Shown: piece by piece, positions 11,876-18,335 of the stretch
Layout: every line of letters begins with the position of its first letter
Position numbering within the stretch: position 1 is the stretch's first letter
Source of the DNA: a virus
Strand: one strand, 5' to 3'
Virus record (IMG/VR): IMGVR_UViG_3300025889_001221
Coordinates: 1-20,138 of that record
Length of the DNA stretch: 20,138 nucleotides
Program-made: the position numbers and the translations under genes
The notes under the pieces: model-generated
The model's database searches: none
What the model was told of the DNA's origin: nothing
The model's input: only the letters and a program-made list of their open reading frames with translations

Positions 11876-12179
11876 CGCTAACCATGCCCGGATTATGAAG
11901 GTGCTCCGGGATGCTGGGGCCGAAGTGACTTCTCTGCATAAAGTAGGCCAAGGCGTCCCGGACCTTCTGGTGAGCTTTTGGGGGAAATGGTTCCTGATGG
12001 AGGTCAAGGACCCGGACAAACCTCCTTCGGCCAGAAAGCTAACAAAACCCCAAGAGGAGTGGATAGCGAGGCAGAAAGCCGAGGTCCACATTGTGACCAC
12101 GGACCAGTCTGCGCTGGACTGTTTAGGCATCGGAGACTGGAGAATAGCCCTTGGCGATGATATGGAAAAAGGAGCATGA
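11856..12179 (+). CDS. VRR-NUC-type PD-(D/E)XK nuclease
   Basis: A 107-aa nuclease with the VRR-NUC core: an N-terminal helix (ARIMKVLRDAGAEV), then KVGQGVPDLLVSFWGKWFLM (residues 29-48), ending in EVK (49-51). The catalytic set is D36 of G-x-PDLL and E49-x-K51. The following KPPSARKLTKPQEEW and the VHIVTTDQSAL strand are as expected for small phage VRR-NUC proteins, which act as structure-specific nucleases or Holliday-junction resolvases. It overlaps the YbcO-like gene by 20 bases. Confidence 0.83.
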   Translation: MRVTKTDANHARIMKVLRDAGAEVTSLHKVGQGVPDLLVSFWGKWFLMEVKDPDKPPSARKLTKPQEEWIARQKAEVHIVTTDQSALDCLGIGDWRIALGDDMEKGA

Positions 12180-12495
12180 CCGATGGACACAGATTGTCCA
12201 ACCCGGTCAGCATCGCCTTATGGCGGTCTGGAGAGGAAAACATTGGGTGGTTATTAGGAATTTTTGGAAACCCAGCGTCCTACAATGGGATTTTCCCGTT
12301 ATACTAGGTAAGTGGAAAACCGCCCGAGAAGCCAAACAGTTTTGCGAGGAATTTTATGCCGCTGAAGAAGGGCTCAAGCCAGAAAACAATCTCCAAGAAC
12401 ATCAAGACGGAGATGAAAAAGGGTTACCCGCAAAAACAAGCCGTCGCCATCGCCCTGAGCGTGGCCGGAAAGTCAAAGAAAAGGAAATGACATGA
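12157..12495 (+). CDS. Trp-rich small phage protein with nested gene in its 3' part
   Basis: A 112-aa frame from ATG 12157. Its first two thirds look genuinely coding: [20 protein letters not shown], then [20 protein letters not shown], then [17 protein letters not shown]. This is a Trp-rich beta region followed by an amphipathic helix. From base 12356 it is overlapped by a complete 44-aa gene in another frame, and its own tail there is low-complexity ([20 protein letters not shown]). It overlaps the nuclease gene by 23 bases. The function is unknown. Confidence 0.55.
   Translation: MIWKKEHDRWTQIVQPGQHRLMAVWRGKHWVVIRNFWKPSVLQWDFPVILGKWKTAREAKQFCEEFYAAEEGLKPENNLQEHQDGDEKGLPAKTSRRHRPERGRKVKEKEMT
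12356..12490 (+). CDS. Small basic DUF6496-like protein, nested
   Basis: A 44-aa, Lys-rich protein: [20 protein letters not shown], then [20 protein letters not shown], then KKRK. The phrase '[28 protein letters not shown].A.K' is a family seen often in phages. GCGAGGA precedes the ATG. The whole gene lies inside the 3' part of the 12157-12495 frame. A DNA-associated role is suggested by the charge only. Confidence 0.78.
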   Translation: MPLKKGSSQKTISKNIKTEMKKGYPQKQAVAIALSVAGKSKKRK

Positions 12496-12794
12496 CCAAG
12501 ATTGCCCGCGATAAGGACGGCCAGATTGCGCAATGCGTCGGCCTAGGCGCTGCCCAGACCGTAGCCTACGACGCCTCTGTGCAGTCGACTGCGGTGGGCA
12601 TCAATACTTACATCATCCGAGTGGTTTCGACAACCGACTGCCATGTGGCGATTGGCTCGAATCCGACGGCGACGACTAGCTCGACCTTCCTGCCGGTTTA
12701 TGGCGTTGAGTACTTCAAGATTGCGCCAGGACAGAAGATTGCCGCAATCAAGAACGCCACTGCCGGAACGCTTTACGTCACCGAGTGCGAATAA
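12492..12794 (+). CDS. Small virion-type (decoration-like) protein
   Basis: A 100-aa protein with [20 protein letters not shown], then NTYIIRVVSTTDCHVAIGSN, then VYGVEYFKIAPGQKIAAIKN, ending in GTLYVTECE. The all-beta pattern (a Thr-rich jelly-roll-like core with Tyr/Ile strands and 'GqkiaAI....gtl.VtE') is common in small phage proteins next to tail fibre genes, probably decoration or tail-tip proteins. AAGGA sits about seven bases before the ATG. It begins the structural block and is immediately followed by the first fibre gene. Homology is by pattern recall. Confidence 0.65.
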   Translation: MTKIARDKDGQIAQCVGLGAAQTVAYDASVQSTAVGINTYIIRVVSTTDCHVAIGSNPTATTSSTFLPVYGVEYFKIAPGQKIAAIKNATAGTLYVTECE

Positions 12795-14057
12795 ATGTGG
12801 CAGTTAAACCGATTCGGGCTGGGCGCTCCTGGAGGTTCGCCCATAAGAAATCCAACGCTGAGGATAAATTTTATTGGCACTTCCAGTTTGGATTCCAGGA
12901 TTACCTTTACTCGCGCCAGTAACGCAACGTATTTTGATTCCACTGGCACGCTTCAGACCGCCACGACGAATGCTGCGCGCTTTGACTATGACCCCAGCAC
13001 CCTTGCTGCCCGTGGGTTCTTGGTGGAGGAGCAGCGGACGAATCTCGTGACATATAGTGCTGAGTTTGACAATGCGGCTTGGAGCAAAACACGCGCAACA
13101 ATAACTGCAAATGCCCTTGCAAGCCCAGATGGAACGACAACAGCAGACAAATTTGTTGAAGATTCGACCGCTTCAAATACTCATAGACTCAATGGGGTGG
13201 TAGCGGCGACTTCTGGCACAACGTATACATGGAGCGCATTTCTTAAACAAGGCGAACGAACCTTTATAAGGTTTGTGATTGGCGGAAGCGGAATTGGCTC
13301 TGATATTGGGGTCGATGTAAATCTGAGTACTGGAGCAATAATTGCCGATGTAGGCTCTCCGGCAGCAAAATCGATTAGCAATATAGGAAACGGATGGTAT
13401 CGAGTTTCCGTAAGCGTTGCAGCAACATCAACCGCAAATATTAATCCGTTTGTTTATTTGTGCGATTCTGCAAGCAATACAATATATACCGGCGATGGAA
13501 CTTCTGGAGTTTACATCTGGGGCGCTCAACTAGAAGCCGGGGCCTTCCCCACTAGCTACATTGCTACAACCACCGCATCTGCAACCCGAAGCGCAGACGT
13601 CGCAAGCGTTAATACGCTGAGCCCTTGGTTTAATGCGAGTGAGGGGACTTTTTTTGCAGAAACTCAATTAGCGAGCACAAGTGCAAGAGGCGCTGCTGGT
13701 TTTGATGCAAATGATGGATCAACAAATAATCGGATTATTTTTAGAGCATTTACTACAGGTTCCGCAGATCAATGCGTAATCCGTTCGGCATCATCAACCG
13801 TTGCTACGTTGACATCTGCTTCCCCAACAACTGCAACCAGAAAAAGCGCGATTGCATATAAAGTAAATGATTTTGCTTTTACTTCCGCGGGGCAAACTCC
13901 AGTGACGGACACAGCCGGAGCAGTTCCTACCGGGCTTAGTGTTGTTCTTCTTGGTTCTGGTTCTGGTACGTCAGAGTTTCTTGGAGGATATCTTCGGCGA
14001 ATTACCTATTATCCGCGTCGCCTTTCGGGCTCTGAACTTCAGGGCATTACCACTTAA
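12795..14057 (+). CDS. Tail fibre / receptor-binding protein with lectin-like domain
   Basis: A 420-aa protein starting directly after the previous stop. Residues 34-90 (SRITFTRASNATYFDSTGTL, then ARGFLVEEQRTNLVTYSAEF) are a block I recognise at the start of phage tail proteins with concanavalin/laminin-G-like carbohydrate-binding modules. Residues about 95-255 (WSAFLKQGERTFIRF, then WGAQLEAGAFPTSYIATT) read as a beta-sandwich lectin-like unit; a second such unit runs to the end (YLRRITYYPRRLSGSELQG). It probably contacts the host surface. The DNA is visibly more A/T-rich than in the packaging genes, a common sign of exchange in adhesion genes. Tailspike enzyme activity is not indicated. Confidence 0.78.
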   Translation: MWQLNRFGLGAPGGSPIRNPTLRINFIGTSSLDSRITFTRASNATYFDSTGTLQTATTNAARFDYDPSTLAARGFLVEEQRTNLVTYSAEFDNAAWSKTRATITANALASPDGTTTADKFVEDSTASNTHRLNGVVAATSGTTYTWSAFLKQGERTFIRFVIGGSGIGSDIGVDVNLSTGAIIADVGSPAAKSISNIGNGWYRVSVSVAATSTANINPFVYLCDSASNTIYTGDGTSGVYIWGAQLEAGAFPTSYIATTTASATRSADVASVNTLSPWFNASEGTFFAETQLASTSARGAAGFDANDGSTNNRIIFRAFTTGSADQCVIRSASSTVATLTSASPTTATRKSAIAYKVNDFAFTSAGQTPVTDTAGAVPTGLSVVLLGSGSGTSEFLGGYLRRITYYPRRLSGSELQGITT

Positions 14058-14066
14058 GGAACCCCT

Positions 14067-14336
14067 ATGTACTACGACTACATGCTCAACTTTCCTACCG
14101 AGGCGGAATGCAAAGCCGTCCTCGGGACTGAAGAAACGTTTGACGGCCAGACTTACTTCGTCCCTAAGTACACGGCTGTAGACCTCATCGGAACTATCTA
14201 CGAAGACCAAGTAGACCCGGACCTCCCGCCTGTTCCTTATCCTGGCTATCACGCCAATGTCAGGAACACCGAGGAAGCTCCAGAGCTTGACCAGTATCGA
14301 GTCTATCCCCCGAACCCAGTGCGCGTCTGGGCTTAA
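14067..14336 (+). CDS. Small conserved protein between tail fibres (possible fibre accessory)
   Basis: An 89-aa protein: MYYDYMLNFPTEAECKAVLG, then AVDLIGTIYED, then PGYHANVRNTEEAPELDQYR, ending in VWA. The C-terminal 'GyHaNVR.teeaPeL..Y.v.P..P.RvWa' is a widespread phage block adjacent to fibre genes. A fibre chaperone or tail-tip protein is possible, but no activity is known to me. It starts nine bases after the first fibre's stop and ends two bases before the second fibre's start. Confidence 0.75.
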   Translation: MYYDYMLNFPTEAECKAVLGTEETFDGQTYFVPKYTAVDLIGTIYEDQVDPDLPPVPYPGYHANVRNTEEAPELDQYRVYPPNPVRVWA

Positions 14337-14338
14337 GA

Positions 14339-15544
14339 ATGGCAATCACCGTCACCCATCCAAAAGTATCGGCAATCCCGGATGACCCGGCCTCAGTTGC
14401 GGCGGGGGAAGTTGTCCCAAGTGACTGGAACGCTAATCACACAGTTGTGGTGGATGGGTTAGACAACGTTCCAATTGGCGGAACCACTCCTGCGGCTGGT
14501 TCATTTACGAATTTAAACGCAACGGGGGTTGCCGTATTTAACGGCGCCATTGCTTCAGCTATTGCAGGCGCGGAAGTGTCTCTTATCGGAACTCTTCCGA
14601 CCACAGGTTCGGGTGTTGCTTACGGGTTGTGGTCAAATGTAACGATGCCATCAAATGCGACAGGGGCATCGTTTGGTATAAGCAGTCGAGTTTCCACAGA
14701 AGCGACGGCATTCACTGCCGGGTCAATATCAAATTATGCAGCTGGCTTTACGACGCTTGGCGCAAGTTCTTCAGTAACCAATCTTTATGGTTACAATGCA
14801 CAAACGACTTTAACTGTTGCGACAAGTAGTAATGTTGGGTTTTTCTCGCAAATAGCCGCTTCTGGCTCTACTAGATGGAACTTTTACGCAACTGGTTCTG
14901 CGCCGAATTACTTTGCGGGGCCGCTTGGAATAGGCGCAACGACTACCGGAGACCCGTTTAGGATTGCAGGGACCATAAATCATTCCGCGTTTTCTAATGC
15001 TCAAATTATTGACGCTACCATTGGAAGCTCAGTAACAAGCAGTTTTCGCGGAATAATGAGTAGACCAATCACTCAGAATGCGACTTTCACACTTAGCAGT
15101 CTGATTCATTTTTATGTCAATCCGCAAGCCAAGGGCGCAAGCTCAACAATCACAAATCAGTATGGTTTTGTTGCAGAAAGCTCAGTCACCGACGCAACGA
15201 ACAACTTCGGGTTTTACAGCAACATTGCAGCGGCTTCTGGAAGATGGAATTTTTACTCCGCAGGCACTGCATCAAATTATTTTAACGGGAACCTCGGAAT
15301 TGGGTCGAGCACATTCGGAACTAGTGCAACGAACACGCTTGCAATTTTAACTGGAACTGCGCCTACGACTGGTCCCGCTGACACAATTCAGCTTTACAGC
15401 ACTGACCTAAGCGCAGGAAACACAATTCCGAGTTTCTATACAGAAGGCACGAACGTTGGAACAGGGACTCCGACCGCAAATAGAACCATTGCGGTTCGTT
15501 TCAATGGAACTGTTTACTATCTCTTAGCGAGCACAATCCCATGA
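14339..15544 (+). CDS. Second tail fibre protein with internal duplication
   Basis: A 401-aa, Thr/Ser/Ala/Gly/Asn-rich beta protein. The N-terminus (GEVVPSDWNANHTVVVDGLD, then IGGTTPAAGSFTNLNATG) is a typical fibre shaft or attachment block. Two copies of a module lie at about residues 145-199 and 269-323: SSVTNLYGY...RWNFYATGSAPNYFAGPLGIG and STITNQYGF...RWNFYSAGTASNYFNGNLGIG. The 'NYF.G.LGIG' motif is frequent in phage fibre repeats. The end (NRTIAVRFNGTVYYLLAST) looks like a compact tip. It likely trimerises and binds the host. The stop overlaps the next ATG. Confidence 0.78.
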   Translation: MAITVTHPKVSAIPDDPASVAAGEVVPSDWNANHTVVVDGLDNVPIGGTTPAAGSFTNLNATGVAVFNGAIASAIAGAEVSLIGTLPTTGSGVAYGLWSNVTMPSNATGASFGISSRVSTEATAFTAGSISNYAAGFTTLGASSSVTNLYGYNAQTTLTVATSSNVGFFSQIAASGSTRWNFYATGSAPNYFAGPLGIGATTTGDPFRIAGTINHSAFSNAQIIDATIGSSVTSSFRGIMSRPITQNATFTLSSLIHFYVNPQAKGASSTITNQYGFVAESSVTDATNNFGFYSNIAAASGRWNFYSAGTASNYFNGNLGIGSSTFGTSATNTLAILTGTAPTTGPADTIQLYSTDLSAGNTIPSFYTEGTNVGTGTPTANRTIAVRFNGTVYYLLASTIP

Positions 15545-15681
15545 TAAAACTAGAACTGACGGTTGAGGAAGTAAATGCAATTCTTCAGACCTTGGGAAAC
15601 CTCCCTACATCTTCGGGGGCCTGGCCTTTGGTTCTGAAAATCAAAGACCAAGCAGAAGCTCAGGTGAAGAAAAATGATTAA
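15541..15681 (+). CDS. Small conserved phage protein (46 aa)
   Basis: A 46-aa protein: MIKLELTVEEVNAILQTLGN, LPTSSGAWPLVLKIKDQAEA, QVKKND. It is short, with an amphipathic helix containing 'EEVN.iLq.LG.LP...g.wPLv.KIk.QAe.Q', a pattern I recall among small phage proteins beside fibre genes. It overlaps the fibre stop (ATGA) and the next gene's start. The function is unknown. Confidence 0.72.
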   Translation: MIKLELTVEEVNAILQTLGNLPTSSGAWPLVLKIKDQAEAQVKKND

Positions 15682-15997
15682 CTACACTTGGAAAGTCACG
15701 AAGTTTGAGGTTATCGATGAGGGCCCGCTCTCCAATGTTGCAGTAATCAGTTACTTTGAATGCCTTGGAGAAGAGAATGGGCTTAAAGGCAATGCTTCAA
15801 GCGATGTTCGTCTGCTTCCTCCTGACCCCGGCAATTTTATTCCTTTGGACAACGTTACTTCTGACGAGGCTATTGGCTGGACCTTGGCTGCACTCGGAGA
15901 TAGAGCAAAAGTCTACGAAGAAATGGTGAGGGCTCAGATTGAGGGGCAAAAGCTACCGACTCCAAGAGCCGTAGAACTGCCCTGGATGAATGGCTAA
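15674..15997 (+). CDS. Hypothetical phage protein (107 aa)
   Basis: A 107-aa protein with YTWKVTKFEVIDEGPLSNVA, VISYFECLGEENG and a helical C-terminal half (AIGWTLAALGDRAKVYEEMV). It looks like an N-terminal beta sheet plus helices, and I recall similar small proteins near tail genes in marine phages. It overlaps the previous gene by eight bases and the next by eight. No function can be stated. Confidence 0.7.
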   Translation: MINYTWKVTKFEVIDEGPLSNVAVISYFECLGEENGLKGNASSDVRLLPPDPGNFIPLDNVTSDEAIGWTLAALGDRAKVYEEMVRAQIEGQKLPTPRAVELPWMNG

Positions 15998-16349
15998 AGC
16001 ATTTCAACAGAATGCGTTTCAGGACTCCGCCTTCCAGATTGGCGGGGTTCCTGTTGTTGTCCCCAAAGGCGGTGCATCAGGGAAGAAATCGAAATATCCG
16101 AAACGGGTTTCGGTCAATGGCCGAGTCTTTGTTGTCCGGTCAAGGGCAGAAGAAATCGAGTTGCTACGGCAGCTCCAGCAGCAAGCAGACGACCAAGCCG
16201 CTATCGCGAAGGGTCTTGGAGATGAAGTCCTAGCCAAGCGGATTAAGAAAGCCGCTGTCAAAATTGAAACAAGGGTGCAGGCTCAGGAAAGCCGACTTGC
16301 ACGCCTGCTGCGAGACGATGAAGAAATCCTCCTACTGTTGAGTGCTTAA
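15990..16349 (+). CDS. Hypothetical phage protein with AFQ repeats and coiled coil
   Basis: A 119-aa protein. The N-terminus AFQQNAFQDSAFQIGGVPVV has a short repeat of Ala-Phe-Gln seen often in small tail-associated phage proteins. A basic middle (KKSKYPKRVSVNGRVFVV) follows. The second half is a long charged helix (residues 50-115) likely to form a coiled coil. The location after fibre genes suggests a structural or assembly role, but this is inference. Confidence 0.68.
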   Translation: MAKAFQQNAFQDSAFQIGGVPVVVPKGGASGKKSKYPKRVSVNGRVFVVRSRAEEIELLRQLQQQADDQAAIAKGLGDEVLAKRIKKAAVKIETRVQAQESRLARLLRDDEEILLLLSA

Positions 16350-16625
16350 ATGGCCGGACTCCTCGACAAAGACACGCTGCCCTGCAACAAGCCAAGGCGC
16401 ACCCCAGGACACCCTACCAAGAGTCATATGGTCAAAGCCTGTTACGACGGGACCGAGAAGCTCATCAGGTTTGGGGAACAGGGAGCCAAGACCGCAGGCA
16501 AGCCCAAGGCAGGGGAAAGCGACAAGATGAAACAGAAACGCAAATCATTCAAAGCTCGCCATGCCAAGAATATCGCTAAGGGGAAGTCCTCTGCTGCCTA
16601 TTGGTCGGACAAGGTCAAGTGGTAG
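16350..16625 (+). CDS. Conserved basic phage protein (91 aa)
   Basis: A 91-aa, strongly basic protein: TPGHPTKSHMVKACYDGTEK, LIRFGEQGAKTAGKPKAGES, DKMKQKRKSFKARHAKNIAK, then AAYWSDKVKW at the end. I recognise the pattern ('KsH.VK.c..G.eKiiRFGqQG.ktaG....geSdrmK.KRKSFKaRHakNIakGk.s.AYWadKvKW') from many phages near terminase and portal genes. Its role is not known to me. It begins directly after the previous stop. Confidence 0.8.
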   Translation: MAGLLDKDTLPCNKPRRTPGHPTKSHMVKACYDGTEKLIRFGEQGAKTAGKPKAGESDKMKQKRKSFKARHAKNIAKGKSSAAYWSDKVKW

Positions 16626-16690
16626 GATTGTACAAATAGTCCAAAAGTGACAAAATCCCGAGGCGTCAAAAATTAAGGAGTTAACATAAC

Positions 16691-16948
16691 GTGCCCGGCG
16701 GAGCCCCTCTCGGAAATAAAAACGCTACCAAAACAAAGGTATGGAGCGACGCCATCAGGCGCGCTGTCATGCAGGGTAAGAAGCTCGATTCCTTAGCGAA
16801 TGCCATTATCACCGCTGCTGAAGGTGGAGACATTGCGGCATTGAAGGAAATCGGGGACCGCCTCGAGGGGAAGGTCAGCCAGACTATTGCCGGAGAAGAT
16901 GGGCCGATTGAGCTTGTCATTACATGGTCCGACAGCGTATCGAAATAA
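16691..16948 (+). CDS. Probable terminase small subunit
   Basis: An 85-aa protein from GTG 16691, with TAAGGAG about ten bases upstream. The sequence GGAPLGNKNATKTKVWSDAI, LANAIITAAEGGDIAALKEI, GDRLEGK matches the common small phage protein directly before TerL ('GAPlGNkNa.kg..w.dal.ral....L..ia..li.aA..GD..A.keIgdRLdGK'), treated as a small terminase or DNA-recognition subunit. It is shorter than classical TerS proteins. It overlaps the terL start by 25 bases. The 65-bp gap before it holds an A-rich leader without a clear terminator. Confidence 0.7.
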   Translation: MPGGAPLGNKNATKTKVWSDAIRRAVMQGKKLDSLANAIITAAEGGDIAALKEIGDRLEGKVSQTIAGEDGPIELVITWSDSVSK

Positions 16949-18201
16949 ACTACGCCCCCAGACCGCTTCAGCTCGACTACCACAACCGGAAGGAACGATG
17001 GGCAATAGCGGTCTGCCATCGAAGGTTCGGCAAGACGGTGATGGTGCTGAACGATTTAGTCCGGGACATCATTACCTGCCAGAAGCCAAGGCCAAGAGGC
17101 GCTTACATTGCGCCCCTGTACCGGCAGGCTAAGGCGGTGGCTTGGGACTACCTCCAAGAGTTCACCAGAGCTATTCCGGGGATGACGTATAACCAAGCGG
17201 AACTGAGGGCGGACTTCCCGAATGGAGGCCGCATCAGTCTGTATGGGGCGGACAGTCCTGATAGCCTGCGAGGTATCTATCTGGATGCTGTGGCCTTGGA
17301 CGAATATGCCCAGATGTCAGAAAGAACTTGGGAGGAAATCATCCGTCCAGCCTTGGCAGACCGGAAGGGACGAGCAACCTTCATCGGCACCCCCATGGGC
17401 CACAATGCCTTCTATCACCTCTATGACAAGTACCGAGAACACCCGGATTGGTATGTGGTGGTGCACCGGGCTAGTGAAACAGGGTATGTGGACGAGGATG
17501 AACTTGAGGACCAGAGGAAACAACTGAGTGAAGAGAGATACTCCCAAGAGTTCGAGTGCAGCTGGACCGCTGCCATTGTCGGCGCTTATTACGGGCGTTT
17601 GCTTGAAGATGCAGAAAAGTCAGGAAGATTTCGTAACATCAATGCAGACCCAGGATACCCTGTTGAAACTTGGTGGGACCTTGGTATTGGAGACTCTACC
17701 GCTATCTGGTTCGCCCAAAGGGTCGGACCGGAAATACGACTTCTGGACTACTACGAAAACAACTCAGAACCCCTAAGCCATTACGCTCAGGTAGTCCTTG
17801 GGAGGTCTAGAGATAACAAGTGGACGCTGGGGGATATTGTCCTGCCTCATGACGCTAAGCAGCGAAGTCTGGATACCGGGAAAGCCCGAGTGGACACCCT
17901 CAGCGACCTGATGGGGCAAAGGCCGGTTGTCCAGCCTCAGCACCGGATTGAGGACGGCATAGAAGCAGTCAGAAAAATGCTCCCGAATTGCTGGTTCGAT
18001 GCGTTACACTGTGCAGCAGGATTGAACGCGCTTAGGCACTATCGGGCGGAGTATGACGAGGTGCGAAGAACCTACCGGCTGAGACCTGTCCACGACTGGG
18101 CTTCGCACGGTTCTGATGCGTTCAGGGTTGGCGCAATGCACAAGGGCCGGACCGAGAAGCGGTGGGAACCGATTAGTTATTCAAATAAAGGCATCTTGTG
18201 A
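16924..18201 (+). CDS. terL: Terminase large subunit
   Basis: A 425-aa packaging motor ATPase/nuclease. Walker A: CHRRFGKTVM (31-40, lysine 37). Walker B region: DAVALDEYAQM (121-131, with DE 126-127). Coupling motif: ATFIGTPMG (151-159). The nuclease domain begins near residue 245: WWDLGIGDSTAIWF (D252), LPHDAKQRSL (D310) and SHGSDAFRVGAM (D398) give three acidic residues of an RNase H-like active site. Length and order are typical for phage TerL of the Terminase_6 type. The gene overlaps the small subunit at its start; its stop overlaps a short coiled-coil gene (GTGA). Confidence 0.94.
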   Translation: MVRQRIEINYAPRPLQLDYHNRKERWAIAVCHRRFGKTVMVLNDLVRDIITCQKPRPRGAYIAPLYRQAKAVAWDYLQEFTRAIPGMTYNQAELRADFPNGGRISLYGADSPDSLRGIYLDAVALDEYAQMSERTWEEIIRPALADRKGRATFIGTPMGHNAFYHLYDKYREHPDWYVVVHRASETGYVDEDELEDQRKQLSEERYSQEFECSWTAAIVGAYYGRLLEDAEKSGRFRNINADPGYPVETWWDLGIGDSTAIWFAQRVGPEIRLLDYYENNSEPLSHYAQVVLGRSRDNKWTLGDIVLPHDAKQRSLDTGKARVDTLSDLMGQRPVVQPQHRIEDGIEAVRKMLPNCWFDALHCAAGLNALRHYRAEYDEVRRTYRLRPVHDWASHGSDAFRVGAMHKGRTEKRWEPISYSNKGIL

Positions 18202-18335
18202 ATACCGCTTACTTGATAAAACGAATTTCAGAATTGAGTGCTGAACTGACAGCGGTCAAAGCCGCGATAGAGGCGCTGGAAGCCAGACTTGATTCTGTCG
18301 AAACCAGGCGGAAAAAAAATGCCCAAGCTGACTGA
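18198..18335 (+). CDS. 45-aa coiled-coil protein between terL and portal
   Basis: A 45-aa protein from GTG 18198, overlapping the terL stop. The sequence MNTAYLIKRISELSAELTAV, KAAIEALEARLDSVETRRKK, NAQAD is a continuous heptad-like helix. It overlaps the portal start by 17 bases. Short coiled-coil proteins between terminase and portal occur in other phages; a packaging accessory role is inferred from position. Confidence 0.55.
   Translation: MNTAYLIKRISELSAELTAVKAAIEALEARLDSVETRRKKNAQAD

Noticed and set aside
11624-12190. 188-aa reverse-strand open frame.
   Set aside because: It lies opposite two recognised nuclease genes, shows no family motif and has no ribosome-binding site in context; a shadow frame.
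12176-12307. 43-aa frame beginning ATGACCGATGG after AGGAG.
   Set aside because: The AGGAG is only one base from the ATG and the peptide shows no coherent pattern; the 12157 frame looks more coding.
14771-15309. Fibre duplication considered as a diversity-generating retroelement repeat pair.
   Set aside because: Copies differ throughout rather than at adenines only, both lie inside one gene, and no reverse transcriptase is in the window.
16626-16690. Possible promoter TTGTAC-17-CAAAAT before the small terminase.
   Set aside because: Only three of six -35 bases and four of six -10 bases match; too weak to call.
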